Positions 47,709 through 62,857 of a stretch of 64,000 nucleotides of DNA are shown one piece after another. The notes under the pieces are model-generated. The model was not told the DNA's origin and ran no database searches. It was given only the letters and a program-made list of their open reading frames with translations. The stretch's first letter is position 1; every line of letters begins with the position of its first letter. A program made the position numbers and the translations under genes. Source of the stretch: Meloidogyne chitwoodi (lineage: Eukaryota > Nematoda > Chromadorea > Rhabditida > Meloidogynidae); contig JACZZP010000006.1 of assembly GCA_015183035.1 (NCBI GenBank), positions 1,860,001 to 1,924,000 of the forward strand, read 5' to 3'.

Positions 47709-48111
47709 TACCGTATTAGACACTTGCGCACCAAATTCTGTTCGTCAACTCCTTGAAGCATATCGGTTCTCGGTTCTGGATACTCGGTAATTCGTCAGGA
47801 ATATATAACCTTTCCCAAAATGCTTAACAGCTGCATGGTTTGAATTCTTTCTCGAATACTCAATGACTTCATGTTTCTTTTTTATTGAATATTTTGTCTT
47901 CTTACGAGAACTAGTAGTTGGGTTCTGCTCTTCCTCAACACTAACAGCGTTAATTTCCGAGGCTGAAGATATTAAGCACAATAAACTAAAAAAAGAATAG
48001 ATATTTCTCGAAAACTAAGAAAAAACAGCTCTAAAACATCAGAAAAATAGGGTCGGTTTTTAGAAGGGGTCGGTCTACTAGAAGGGACGGTTTATTAGAG
48101 ATAATACGGTA
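47709..48111. mobile_element. Deleted Tc1/mariner-superfamily (pogo/Tigger-like) element
   Basis: A 403-bp unit bounded by inverted TACCGTATTA / TAATACGGTA and flanked by TA on both sides, as expected for a TA-target transposon. GGTCGGT and GACGGTTTATTAGAG subterminal words lie at the right end. It interrupts the AT spacer that is continuous in units 1 and 2. Confidence 0.75.
47745..47981 (-). pseudogene. Transposase N-terminal fragment (CENP-B/pogo HTH-like)
   Basis: A 78-codon frame inside the deleted element contains YSIKKKHEVIEYSRKNSN followed by HAAVKHFG. This is the pattern of the first helix-turn-helix of pogo/Tigger transposases. The catalytic DDE domain is absent. It is a relic in a short non-autonomous copy. 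Confidence 0.6.
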
Positions 48112-48168
48112 TATTAAATACAGTAAAATTTAATCATTTAATTTAATAATTATTTAATAATTTAGCTA

Positions 48169-49133
48169 ATCATAATTTTTGTTTTTTATAAAATATTTTT
48201 TATTTCAATTAATTTATTTTTTTATTGCTGGTGTGACAAAATGTCGTTTTCCAAATTGTATTTGTATAATTTAAGTTTGAACATTTTTAAATGTTGACCT
48301 AACAATAAGTTAATTTATTTAAACACACCCGCTTTTTTCTCTTTATTAAAACCTAAAAAAGTGCAGGTGTAAATATGATGTATGAAGCCTAAAAAAGGTC
48401 GGTATGATGTATGTGCAAATTTTTTAACCGGTATGAGTATGAGCAAAATCGAAAATTACAATCACTGCTCAGTAGGGTTGTTCCCCGTCGGGGACGGGGA
48501 ACAACCCTACGCTCATCACCTATTATTGTAGTGAAAAAATTTTGAAAATTTGAAATAATTTAAACGAAAGTCTCTCTATGAATTAGTCATCATTTAATAA
48601 TTAATTTTTTCTCAAATAAACTAAAAATAATTAATTTTTTATGTCACAATCTGAAGACAACCACTAGGGAAGGGTATTATGTTCCTTAAAAAGAAAATAT
48701 TTTAATGCCAAAAATACATGATTTAGTGTCTATCAATTAATTACCCTCATTATTAATTGCCCAAAATTTACTAATTTCTTTCTTCAGAAATTATGTTGAA
48801 AACCAAAATATAATTCTTACCACTCAGGATATATATGTGCTAATTAAATCCAGTCAAGGAAAGGTCCTTTGGTGAATTTGAAAATAAACGGATTCGACTT
48901 TAACTAAAAATTTTAATTTTATAAAAATAAAAAAATTATATACCTAATTATTGTTTTATTAGTAGAAAAAATATTTATGTACTTTATAATAAGAAAAAAA
49001 AAATTTGTTGATAATTTTTTATTATCAAATCGATTTACTTTACTATTATTTTCTTTTTCTTTTAATATTACTGCAAACTTTTTTAATATTTAATTAATAT
49101 TTTTTTTCTTTTTTATTATTAAAAATTGATAAA
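48169..49133. other. Intergenic DNA upstream of dihydropyrimidinase
   Basis: About 965 bp without a gene. It contains a GC-rich perfect hairpin at 48472-48510 and two related GGT(C/A)TGATGTATG-like words near 48375-48415. Otherwise AT-rich. Confidence 0.5.
48472..48510. repeat. Perfect GC-rich hairpin
   Basis: An 18-bp arm GTAGGGTTGTTCCCCGTC is followed by a GGG loop and its exact complement. It stands out sharply from the AT-rich surroundings. It could be a structured RNA, a tiny palindromic insertion or an element tip. Confidence 0.8.
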
Positions 49134-51830
<2,697 letters not shown>

Positions 51831-52149
51831 ATATTCAAAGAATATTTTTATTATATAGTAGTAGTTTGTACATAATTCTATTTTATTAAAAAAACTCTTT
51901 TTTATTAATCACATGATTATTTTTTTTTAAATTTTATTTATTACCCTTTTTTCATTATATAAATTTCCACACTATTGTTGTGTAAACATTTTTTGCTTAA
52001 TTCGTAAAAATAAATAAATTTCTTATCTAATAAATAAAAAAATGTAATTAATAAATATATTTATCTATTTAAAATTAATAATTTTATTTTCTTAATTAAC
52101 ATTTTTAATTTTTTCTAAAAAATATTAAAAATAAATTAATTAAATTAAA

Positions 52150-54145
52150 ATGGATATTTCTTTAAATCTTAATGGATTTGGAGGTTATAATTTTAATTAA
52201 AAAATATTTTTTAAATAAAATTTAATTTTAATTTTATTTAAATATATTATAAGAGATTTAAGTTACTTTTCTCTTAATATTTGCAATTTTTTAAATAATA
52301 TTTTTTAAATCAGATAAACCTTTAATTCCAATTGCTGATTTAAAAGAAGGAGAAGTGAAATATTCAAAAGACGAAATTGAAGGTCGAAATAAATTGGCCT
52401 GTCTTTACCGTTTAGTTGATTTGTTTCATTGGTCCCAGGCTATTTATAATCATATTTCTGTTTGTTATTGACTTTTCTTTTTTAAATTAAATTTTTTTTA
52501 ATTTTTATTTATAGCTTCGACTTCCTGGTGATGACAAACATGAAATTTTGATTAATCCTTTTGGCCTTCTTTATCGTGAAATAACTGCTAGTTCTTTAAT
52601 AAAGGTATTTATTTAATAATTTATTAGTAGAGAATTTATAAAAGAAAAACTGAGAACTTGAAGGACAACAACAAGAGACATAATGTCCAAAACTAATTTT
52701 CTTATTTAACATTTTTATTTATTAATTAATTATTTATAGATTACCACTGATGGACGTATTCTTGATCCAGGCTCAACACCATTGGGTATATTTTTTAAAT
52801 TAAATTTAGAACTAAAAAGAATATTCACAAAAGCAAAATAAAGGAGGAAATTATTAAAATAATTTAATTAATATTCACTTTTATATTTTTCCTTTAATTA
52901 TTTTAGGTATAAACCAAGCTGGTTATATTCTTCATACAGCCATACATGAAGCTTTTCCTGAAATTAAATGTGTTCTTCATGTTCATACATCTGTTGGTTC
53001 GGCTGTTGCTTCAATGGAATGTGGCCTTTTACCTTTAAATCAAGGTAATTTATTTAATTTAAAATAAAATAAAAATATGTATTAATTTAAATTTTATTTT
53101 TTAATATTTAATCTATTTTTATTTTCTGTTTTTTAGAAGCAATGGTAATTGGCCCAGTTGGTTATATTACATTTACAGGAATGCTTTCAGTTGAAGAAGA
53201 AAAGGCTGAAATTGCTAAACAATTGGAAGGAAAAAAAGTTTTTTTTCTTTCAAAAAATAATTTAAATAAAAAAGGTTATTTTCCTTCGAAATCATGGTTT
53301 TGCTTGTTGTGGAACATCTGTAGAGGAAGCCTTACATTTAGCTTATCACACAATGAATGCTTGTAATGCTCAAATTGCAGCATTATCTGCTGGCTTAAAT
53401 AATATTATATTGCCAAATAAAAAATCTATTGATATAACTTATGAACTTGCCAAACATGGAGGTAAAAGAAAGAGGAAAACAACACAATTATTTTTCTTTT
53501 TTAACTTTAAATAAAACACAAAATTTAAATGTTCACAGTTAAAATTATCTTAAAAAAATATATATGTCTTTGTAAACAAGAAAATACTATTAATTGGTAG
53601 AGAGATATTTCATATGTAAAACAGTGAAGGGATACTCTTTTAATTATTTTATATTAGCCCCCCATAACTAATCTCATTGTTTTATTAAAAAAGGTTTATT
53701 AAAAATAAAATAAATTTTAAAAACTGGGTAAATTTTCTCTTAAGTAAAATTAATTCGTTTAATTTCAAAGAAATAAAAGTGATATTTAAAAATAAAATAA
53801 TTCTAACATATAATTTAATTACCTTAAATAATAATTGATTTTTAAAATAAATTATAAAAAATTTTATTTTATTTTTTTCAAAATAAATTTCTTTTAGCAA
53901 ATGGAATGAATCGTGTAGCAGCTGATAAAAATGGAAGTGACAAAATGATACATACCAAAGAGCGAATGGGTGGTATTCAATGGGGAGTTGGAGAATTAGA
54001 ATGGGAGGCATGGATGCGTCAATTAGATGGAGCTGTAAATTTTTTTTAAAAATATTTTTTTTAAATTTTAATTAAGGGATATAATACTGGACATAAATAC
54101 AAAATACCACAACTTATGAAATTAATAAATAGTGTTGCAAAATAA
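52150..54145 (+). CDS. Short adducin-like protein (class II aldolase/adducin head domain)
   Basis: Nine exons: 52150-52183, 52314-52459, 52515-52604, 52740-52785, 52907-53044, 53137-53237, 53275-53461, 53898-54034, 54077-54145; 315 aa. The protein is the adducin head domain almost alone: [50 protein letters not shown] and [11 protein letters not shown] in the usual order. The HVHT signature of class II aldolases is kept. The neck and MARCKS-like tail of full-length adducins are absent, as the stop follows a Lys/Asn segment. Head domains bind spectrin-actin junction partners in animals; the tail-less form may act differently. The 37-bp intron at 53238-53274 is needed to restore RNHG. Orientation matches the upstream dihydropyrimidinase, but the 320-bp gap does not by itself indicate an operon. 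Confidence 0.9.
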
Positions 54146-54897
54146 AAAAAATAATTATTTTACAGATTATATAAGAGAATAAATTTACATAAATAAATTA
54201 CTAATTATTATTTAATTTTTTATATTAAAATAAAATAATTGTATTTTTTAATTAGCTAATGTTAAAATAAAAAAGTTCAAATTTATTTTTTAAAATATTT
54301 TTAATTAAAAATATTTTAGTTTTTAATTATATTTATTTATTTTTGTTTATATTTATTGCTTTTAAAATTATAAATATTATTTTTCATTTCTTTGCCAGCG
54401 CAAAAGAAAAATAAATTGATTAATATCTTTTAACAATCACTAAAGCTAATTGCTTATTTTATTGATTAAAACAAAGAAAGAACTTTTAAATATTTTTATT
54501 TATTTTTTATTGTAGCACAAGTCGACTGGTAGATTATTGGTATATTATTTTATAAAAGACATTAACTTAACTTTCTTTTTTTAACTAAATAAACCTTAAC
54601 AATACTCCTCTGAATATTTATTCATTTTTATTATAAAAGTCACATATCCAGGCATAATTTTAATTTTTAATTATAAAATTGATAAAAAATAATTAAATTT
54701 TTCTTTTTAAATATAAGCAAAATTACATTAAAAAAAAGTAATAAATTTAAACTATAAAAATTCTTTTATTTTATCTTCACCTTTTTTAAATAAAAGTTAC
54801 ATAAATATTTATTAAAATAAATTAATTATATTTAATTTAATATTATTAGATAATAACCATTTATTTAACACATTTTATTAAAAAAAACATTTATTTA
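54146..54897. other. AT-rich intergenic DNA
   Basis: About 750 bp of AT-rich spacer between the adducin-like gene and the transporter. I see no gene or RNA. Confidence 0.5.
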
Positions 54898-57155
54898 ATG
54901 TTCAAAAATAATATTTTTGCCCCAAATGGACGTCTTTTAAAAACTTGTATTTTTGGTTCTATTATTTCCTTTTTAAATGTATTTTTTCAATCATATTCAA
55001 CTTTTTATACAAATACTGCTGCTGATAGTATTCAAAAATTTATTAATGATTCTTATATTTCAAGAGGACAAATTATTTCAAAAAATTATTTATTATGGTT
55101 TTGGAATTTTATTTTAAATTTTCCATTACTTGGATTTTTATTAAGTAATTTTATATCACCTTATCTTTGTGAACATGCAGGAAGGAAAGGTTGAAAAAAA
55201 TTATTATGTTTAAAATTAAAATTATTTTAGTTAAATGGGAGGGGTAAAAACACTCTGAGTTATCCCTTATTTTGGATTGGGACGATTCCGTACCGCCAGT
55301 TCATTGCCCCGTTGTAAAATGATCAAAATTCTTAAGGAGTGGATAGATCAAAGAACTGTGGATTTTTGAAGAATTTTTTATTGTTGGTCCCCCGGTTTCC
55401 GCTATTGTATTATTAAAAATAAAACTCTCTCCCTTTTAAAAAAATTAATTAGCTACTTTGCTTTACACAAATATTGGTTCTTTTATCTCTGCTTCTTTAA
55501 CAACATTATCAATTATATTTTTAATACCAGAATTATTTTTATTAAGTCGAATATTTGGTGCAGCCCTGACTAATTTAAATTTTTGTGCTTTTACTCTTTT
55601 TGTGACGGTACAAAAAATTAAAAAAATTTTTTATTTATTATTCTCTTAATAAAAGGAATTCCCAGCTACAAAATATAGAGGATTGTCAGTATTTTTAGGA
55701 GGCTTTTATTTTAATTTTGGCACAAATGTTGGCATGATTTTGGGCATGGATTGGCTTTTAGGAAGGAATTTAGTAGTTCTAACAGGTAAAAAATAATTAT
55801 TTGAGAAGGACAATTCACCATATAATAGTAGAAGGAAACTCAAGGGGACTACTTAAAGATATCACTAATAAATAGAAAAAGAACGGCGGAGTAATTTTAA
55901 AATTTAAATAAGTATATCAACAGGGTACCTCGTTCCCCATAATATTTTTCCTGAACAGTTTTCTATTTATTAACGTCATTTTTCTTAAAGTTTTCCCTTT
56001 TAACAGTAATAAACTTTATATTTTTAATTACTTAGGAATAACAATGTTGCCAACATTTTTTGCTATAATCTCATCTTTATTAATAAAAGAAACACCAAAA
56101 TTTCTTTTTTTTAAAAGAAAAGATAAAAAATCAGCTTTGGAATCTCTTCATTTTTATCAAGGTTTTTTAAATTAAAAAATAAATAAAATAATTATTTAAA
56201 GGTAATATTGACCACAATAAATTTCTTTCTGAATTAGAAAAAGAGCATCAACATAATGATAATAAAAATTCAATTTTTCAACTTTTTAAAGAAATTTTTA
56301 ATCAAAAACATTTACTTCTTGGTATATTACTTAGTTTTTGTGCTCTTCAATTAACTGTTGGACCTTGGCCTTTTACAACAACTTTATTAGCTAAACATTT
56401 TGATATTGAAAAAGCACAATTTTATGCTTCTCTTTGTACTGTTTGTTCATTGTTAACTAATATTTTGGGCACTTTTATGTCTGAAAGGTTTGTAATGAGT
56501 GGGTAAAGTCTCCCCTTCTCTTTTTAAAATTTAATAAATTTTTAAAATAAAAATTTATGGTTAAAAATAATATAAAATAATTTTAGTGTAAGTCGTCGTT
56601 CATTACTTCTCTATACTGGAATTGCAAATATTCTTTCCCTTTCTTTTTATTTAATTTTTGATCGACTTACTTTATTAGAACAAACATTTCGTTATGGATG
56701 TGCTTTCTGCTTTATTTCTTATTTTTGCTGTTTTGGGTAAATCACAGCTTTTTTAATTAAATTTAAGTTTTTCCAAATATTTCAGTATGTCACTTGGTAC
56801 AATTCCCTTTTATATCGCTGGAGAATTATTTCCAACAAACTTTCGTTCTTTGGGTCAATCACTTGTCTTTTTTTGTTATTATTTATCAGCATTTATTTTT
56901 ATGCTTTTAACTTTACCATCTTATGAAATTTTTGAAGTTTGGTCTTTTCTACCTTTATTTATTATTCCACAGAGTATTTGTTTAATAATTATTTGGATAT
57001 TTCTCCCAGAAATTAGGTATAAATAAATTAAAGATTAATGAAGAAATATCATTTTCAGAGGAAGAGAAGTTCACGAAATTGTAGATGATCTTAAAAAATT
57101 GACAAAATGCAATGCAAAAAATAGAAAAATTCGTGAAAGCATTCAGGAAAATTAA
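54898..57155 (+). CDS. MFS transporter, sugar/GLUT (SLC2)-like
   Basis: Eight exons: 54898-55189, 55453-55607, 55656-55785, 56036-56161, 56202-56487, 56587-56736, 56786-57016, 57059-57155; 488 aa. About twelve membrane helices are visible. Features of the sugar-porter family are EHAGRKG after TM2, EFPATKYRG at TM4-TM5, SRRSLLLYTG after TM8, FYIAGELFPTNFRSLGQS between TM10 and TM11, and LPEIRGREVHEIVDDL at the C-terminus, the position of PETKGR in GLUTs. The exact substrate cannot be read. The donor of exon 5 is uncertain: AG at 56487 or GG at 56500 both keep phase and differ by a few residues. The last exon and the DNA after it are duplicated downstream. Confidence 0.88.
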
Positions 57156-58028
57156 CAAAAATATTTTCTTATAAATAATTAAACGGTTTTTGTAATTATC
57201 CAAAATCAAAATAATTTTTTAAAAATTGAGAGCACAGTCGTTTCATCGGGCATCAGTACACATTAGTGCCTTTTCCAGTGTTGACTTAACCTCCAACCTC
57301 CTTGACGTATATTTTGATAGCCATCTCAAAGAGAGGTATCGCGCCTACGCCCCTCCACAACAACCTTTTCAGGTCGTTTCCTCCAGGCTTGCATCCTCCA
57401 TACTTGTTACAAGTACATCGGAGATCTAGCGTAGACCGAGTCCAGCCTTGCTAGACCAGACAGGCTACTGCTTCAGCTACCCTTGACAAAATCAAGCATT
57501 CGTCAACTTCGTTAAGGGAGATAGAGATTAGACCTAAGTCAGCTCATTTTGGCTAACTTGTTCTAATCTTTTTTCACAATAGTAGCTTAAAAAAATTCCC
57601 AAGACTAACATTGCATTCTACACATGTCAAAGTGAGAGAATGAACTCCGACAAGTGACAGGCTGCAACAACTTCCCAAAGATGGGACTGGTTAAACACTA
57701 CGTGTCTTATGCCCTCAACATAAGCACTCCAGCTTATTGCACTCAACACAATTTCCCAATTTTTGCACCATTAATATAACCATTGGAATAATAAAAAGAA
57801 TAATTGCATAGGATGAAAAAGAAACTTTTATTTTGTCAGAGAACAGTAGTGGTAGCATTGCCTATAGAGACTTTTCCATTTCTCTTACATTAGTCTCTAT
57901 TATTGTTTTAAATTTCTTTTTTTCTTTTCCCACAGATTCCTTTTATTTTTTGTTTATTTTAACCGTTACACTAAAATACTAAAAAAATTTTTCTTTATTT
58001 TTAATATTAAAAATAATTATCCAATAAA
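57059..58028. repeat. Tandem duplication, copy 1 (last transporter exon plus 3' flank)
   Basis: This segment is repeated at 58029-58925. Shared landmarks are AAACGGTTTTTGTAATTATC, CATCGGGCATCAGTA, AACCTCCAACCTCCTTG, TACGCCCCTCCACAACAACC and TTTTGTCAGAGAACAGTAGT. The flank is richer in G+C than its surroundings and has interrupted open frames, e.g. LTSNLLDVYF. It looks like decayed coding or transposon-derived DNA; I recognise no family. Confidence 0.75.
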
Positions 58029-58925
58029 ATGCATGATATTGAGGTAGAAGATCTCAAAAAATTGGCAAATCGGAAAGCAAAAAACAGAAAAATTCTTGAA
58101 AGTATTCAAGAAAATTAATAAAAATATTTGTTTAATAAAGCTATATTAATTAAACGGTTTTTGTAATTATCCAAAATAAAAGTACAATTTTAAAAAATAT
58201 GAGCGCAACCGTTCCATCGGGCATCAGTACAACATTAGTGCCTTTTCCAGTGTTGGACTTAACCTCCAACCTCCTTGGCGTATATTTAGTAGACAGACAT
58301 CAAAGATGCTATCATTGCCTACGCCCCTCCACAACAACCTTTTCAGGTCATTTCCTCCAGGCCAATGTTCAGAATATACTTTTGCAAGTATTTTCTAAAT
58401 AAGTGTCACCGACGAAATAAGAATTAAGTCGGGTACATGCGGTTTGCACTTAACACTAGTTAAGTGCATCCCAATGACCGTGCCACAGTTCATAAACTGG
58501 ACTTAGTCAGAGAACAGTGTAGTAGTTTTTTAGGCTACCTACTGCTCTTTTACGACTGCCACAGAAGAGTATTAACTCTTAAGCGGACAGTCGGCCAACA
58601 CTTCTCACACTACATGTCTTATGCTCTCAACATGAGCGATCCAGCTCACTGCACTCAACGTTAGGTTGCACTTTATTTCATTAATATACCGTTGGAAATA
58701 ATAAAAAGAATAATTATATAGGTTGTAAAAGAAACTTTTATTTTGTCAGAGAACAGTAGTAAAAGCACTACCGCCGATACTCTTATTTCTCTTAACCTCT
58801 CTATTATTTCTCTGTTTCTCTTTTTCTTTTCCCACAGTTTCCTTTTATTTTTTTAACTTTTACACTAAAATACTAAAAAAAATTTATTTTCAATAGGTAT
58901 ATTAAAAATAATTATCCAATAAAAT
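58029..58925 (+). pseudogene. Tandem duplication, copy 2 with orphan transporter-tail frame
   Basis: The frame 58029-58118 encodes 29 residues, DLKKLANRKAKNRKILESI near the end, matching the transporter C-terminus DLKKLTKCNAKNRKIRESI. It begins with its own ATG and has no upstream transporter exons. The sequence after it repeats the 3' flank of the real gene with indels that shift frames. A third start, CCAATAAAATGCAATGATAT, follows at about 58916 and stops. It is a duplicated exon, not a functional transporter. Confidence 0.6.
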
Positions 58926-59219
58926 GCAATGATATCGAGACCAAAATTAGTTATATATATTTAATTTAAATATACATATATTGTATATAATTAAAAAATG
59001 TTTATATCCTTTTTTCTTTGTTATTCTTCTTTTGTTTGAACTGTTGTATTAAAAACAATTTGAGCAAAGAATATAGATAATTCTTAAAATAAAAAATTTA
59101 AATAATTATTTAAACTTATAGCTATTACTCAATTTATATTTTATTTTCCCAATCTCTTAAAACATTAAAATTTGTTGTTTAAAAAGGTTATGACCCACTT
59201 CTCATTTAAATTTCTGTTC

Positions 59220-61953
59220 CTAATATTCTTTCAAAATCCCCACCAATTCTCCTTTTTTTTATTTTTGGAATTAAAATAATTTTTTTCATTAAAAACATTA
59301 CCATTTAATCGTTCAAAGCATTTTCCACAAATTAGTGATTTTCCTCGTTTTTGTGGATTAATAAAAATATAATAAAGAATTAAACCAATAGCCAACATTG
59401 TTAAAGCATAAATTATAATAAAAGGGTCCTAAAATAATTTTTTTAAAATTAAAAAAATTTTTTTAAACTTTTCTAGCAGAAATTATAAGCATAGAAATAA
59501 ATATACAAAGGCAAATAAATGGAAGAATTATTGGAGTTTTTACAGCATCTTTCCTTAAGTTAAACCCTCCACGATGACGCATATAAAGTAGAGCTACCAT
59601 TGTACAACTTTTTTGCATCCATAAAGAATATGACCTGAAAAAAAGATTTTTTTGAAAATTTTATTTTTTGTAAATTCCATTCGCTAAGTAAAAGAACAAA
59701 ATAATATTGTTAATTATAAAGGATATGGCTTTAATAATCTTCAATCCCTATACTTCTTTATTTTAATTTTTTTAATTTTTTCTTAATTTTAATTTTCTAA
59801 ACTACTTCTCATCTCTTAAAAAAAAGCTTTTTCTTTTAAAGGACAAAATAAAATTATTTAAAAAATATTTTACAAATTTTAATTATTAAAAAAGTACGTA
59901 TTTACATATAAGCAATTAAGTGTTCCAAATCACCAATAAATGAAAGAGAAATTAGAACAATCATCTAATTAATTAATTTATTTATTTAAAAATCCCCAAA
60001 TTTAATTTACTTCATATATTACAGCAACTCTGGGACTCATAGATTTTTCATGTACAGAGCTAAGGACAGAAGGCATAATTCCATTTTTAGCTCCAGCAAA
60101 TACATACCTAATTTTTAATTATTTAAAAAATAAATTTAAGTTTACCTTGATGAAGCAAAAATAGAACTATTTAAATTTCCAAGTAAAATTAAAGCAATTA
60201 AAAAAGGAAAAATACGAGAAAAGTCACCCATCGTTTTTTGAGCAAATTTCTTAAAAATTTTAAATAAATTTTTATTTAAATTAAAAAGAAAAAACAAAAC
60301 AACAGCTACGGCTTCTGAACTGAGAAATTCCTCAATATTTAATACAGAAAAATAGGAAATATTAATTAAAAGATAAACAATTGCAGATATTCCAATTCCA
60401 CATAAAGCTGCTAAAGGAAGTACTTTTCGAGGATTTTCTACTTCATCTGTAGCAAAATTGAGAATATCCCAGCCTTAAAATAAATTTTCAAGTTAAATAA
60501 ATTATATAGTTTTTCAAATATTTTTTTAACTTAAAATGAGGGAAAAAATACGTCGCTTGAGAATTTTTATTATTTTTATTTTTCCTCATTTTTTCATAAA
60601 ATATTTGTGAATTAAATTAAAAAAAAATAATATTAATTTTTAATTATTTATAAGTAAATTATTACTGAATAAAATAGTAACCCCTAAATAAAATTTTAAA
60701 ATAGTAGAGATAAGTTTAAGTGAAATAAATTAAATTAATAGAAAAAAATGAAAAAGGAATTTATAAATAAAATTATTAAAAATCTGTGATTAATTTAAAA
60801 TTAAATTATTTATTTTTTTAAATAATTAAAAATTAATTAAAAAATATTTAACTTTTACCATTATAAGCCAAAAGGCTAGCATATAAAGCTAAAACAAAAT
60901 CGCCAGGTTCAGTTTTTGATCCATCAAAAATATTATTTAAAAAAGTAATATTTTTAGTTTTATTATTAAATATAAACTCAAATAATCCAATTATAATTAT
61001 TATAGAAATTACAATTAATTTAATTATTGTTAAAACAACTTGGAAACGACCGGCTATTTTATTCTTAAATATTTTAAAAAATTAAAAATAATTTTAAATA
61101 AATTACCAAAGAAAATAAATTCATAAAACAAATTAGCCAAACAGTCAAAAAACCAATTAAACGTTTTAATAATCCAATAAATTGATAATTAATTGGAAAA
61201 AAATAATTTAAACCATCTACTAAATATTCCCCAAATGTTAATGTTTGTATTGCCATAATAACAGGAAATGTTAGTGTTGTGGATACCCATAAAAAAGCTG
61301 TTGCTAATGGATGCCTTTTTTAAAAAAAATATTTTATTTTATTTAAAAAATTTTTGAAATATTTTAGGACTAATTTTATATGAACGGAGGAGTATCACAA
61401 TAATCCAAAAATTTTGTTTAATATTTAATAAATTTATTAAATTAATATTTTTTAAATAATTTAATTTCAAAGGGACTTTGACAACAATTTTAGCTTCTGG
61501 AAAATTTTTTAAATAATTTAAATAATTTTAATTAATTTTTAACATCCTATGGACTATCTCCTCTGTTTATTAAAATTTTCTATTTATAAAATTTAAAAAA
61601 AAATCAAAATTTCTACCATTTTGCATGTGAAAGATAAGCAAAATCTCCACCAGATTTTCTTATACTTGTTCCTAAATTAAATTAAATTTTTAAATATTTT
61701 ATAAAAAAACCTAATTCAACATAAACAAGTGCCCCACATGCAGCAATTAAACCTCCCAAAATCCAAACACAAAGTGAAAGACCCACAGAGCCAGTATGTC
61801 TTAATATTGATGTTGGAGATACAAAAATACCTTTTTAAAATTATTTAAAAATAAAAATTATTTTTTAAAAATACCTGATCCTATAATATCTCCAATACAA
61901 TAAGCAATTCCTTCAAAAACCCCAATTTTATTTTCACCATTATTTTGTCTCAT
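59220..61953 (-). CDS. LAT-type amino-acid transporter (SLC7, APC superfamily)
   Basis: Twelve-exon model from ATG 61953 to TAG 59220: 61875-61953, 61711-61830, 61617-61671, 61107-61314, 60859-61063, 60304-60473, 60146-60249, 60011-60107, 59906-59964, 59469-59634, 59302-59428, 59220-59251; 473 aa, phases consistent. TM1 holds the unwound substrate motif GSGIFVSP, followed by SVGLSLCVWILGGLIAACG, YVELGTSIRKSGGDFAYL, GWDILNFATDEVENPRKVLP, FASSRYVFAGAKNGIMPSV and YMRHR. These are typical light-chain (LAT/AAT) signatures. Such proteins exchange neutral or cationic amino acids, often with a glycoprotein heavy chain. A TTTTAG immediately before the ATG could be a spliced-leader acceptor. The last 10 residues come from a weakly supported terminal exon. 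Confidence 0.92.
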
Positions 61954-62857
61954 CTAAAATTAAATAATTAATTTAAATTTAAATTTTAATTTAAAATAAA
62001 TTTAATATTTTTAATTTAATATTTTTAAATAAATTAAAAAGTTAAAAATATTAAATTTAAAAAATAAAATAAATTAAAATTAAAATTTAAAAAATATTAA
62101 ATTTAAAATATCACGTCATGTTTTTATTTTATTAATCAAAAAATATTAAAAAAAAATATCGAATTACTTTTTCTCTTTTTATTTTATTTTAATATAATGC
62201 TTTGTGGCTAATTTTTAATTACAAAAGAAAAGAAATAAATAATTAAAAAATATTATCTAAAATAAATTGATATACAACACAAAATTTGTGTTCTAAATAT
62301 TATTTATTTTATGGTGTTCTTTTTAATATTTTATTTTTTTTTCTAGTCTATTTGACTTTAAAATAAATAATTGGAAATTATTAATTTTATTTTAAAGAAT
62401 TAAAAAAAATAAATAAAATTACCATTATTAATTTTTATAATATTCTATAAATACAAATATTTAATAAATAAAAATAATACTAATTTTTAAATAATTATTT
62501 CTTTTATAATTTTTAAATAAACATTAAACTAAAAATAAAAGTTGTTCAAGTTTATTTATATTTTAATTGTATATTTAATAGTTATTTTTATAAAAATAGG
62601 TATATATATTTTATTTATTTATTTTATTATTTTTTCAATTTTTTTCTCTTCTTAATATTTGTTTGTATTGTAAAAAAATTGTATTTGATAAAAAAAATTT
62701 TTTTATTTGTTTAAATATTTTTTTAAAAAATTATTAAAATATAATAAATAAAAATGACAAAAATATTAACAAAATTACATCATAACTAAATTAAAAATTA
62801 ATTTAAAAAATCTCAAAAATTAAACAAAAATTTATCAAAAAATAATTAAATAAAAAT
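61954..62857. other. AT-rich intergenic DNA
   Basis: About 900 bp between the 3' end of the unknown charged-protein gene and the start of the amino-acid transporter, both minus strand. I see only AT-rich low-complexity sequence. Confidence 0.5.

Larger units (their letters stand above)
34864..48168. repeat. Tandem triplication of an Srt chemoreceptor unit
   Basis: Three units begin with the shared sequence TACAAAGTTGGGGATGAAG at 34864, 40069 and 45291. Each has a minus-strand Srt gene followed by its upstream DNA. Units 1 and 2 carry a Helitron upstream of the gene; unit 3 does not and instead has a pogo-like insert further right. The block Helitron 1 to Srt-B (36503-41893) and the block Helitron 2 to Srt-C (41965-47142) are almost identical apart from array length and exon 1, so the last duplication is recent. 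Srt-A is more diverged from B and C. Confidence 0.9.

Noticed and set aside
51831..52149. Dihydropyrimidinase and adducin genes as an operon
   Set aside because: Same strand and 320 bp apart, but no sign of SL2-type trans-splicing can be read from sequence.
53685..54011. 108-codon minus-strand frame
   Set aside because: Overlaps the adducin exon at 53898-54034 in antisense; it is a shadow.
55260..55300. GATTGGGACGATTCCGTACCGCC as a copy of the 17766 inverted-repeat element
   Set aside because: Only a short imperfect resemblance and no matching second arm.
56488..56502. Alternative end of transporter exon 5 (adding FVMSG)
   Set aside because: In phase, but the shorter form aligns better with the sugar-porter loop before SRRSLLLYTG. 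Kept only as an uncertainty.
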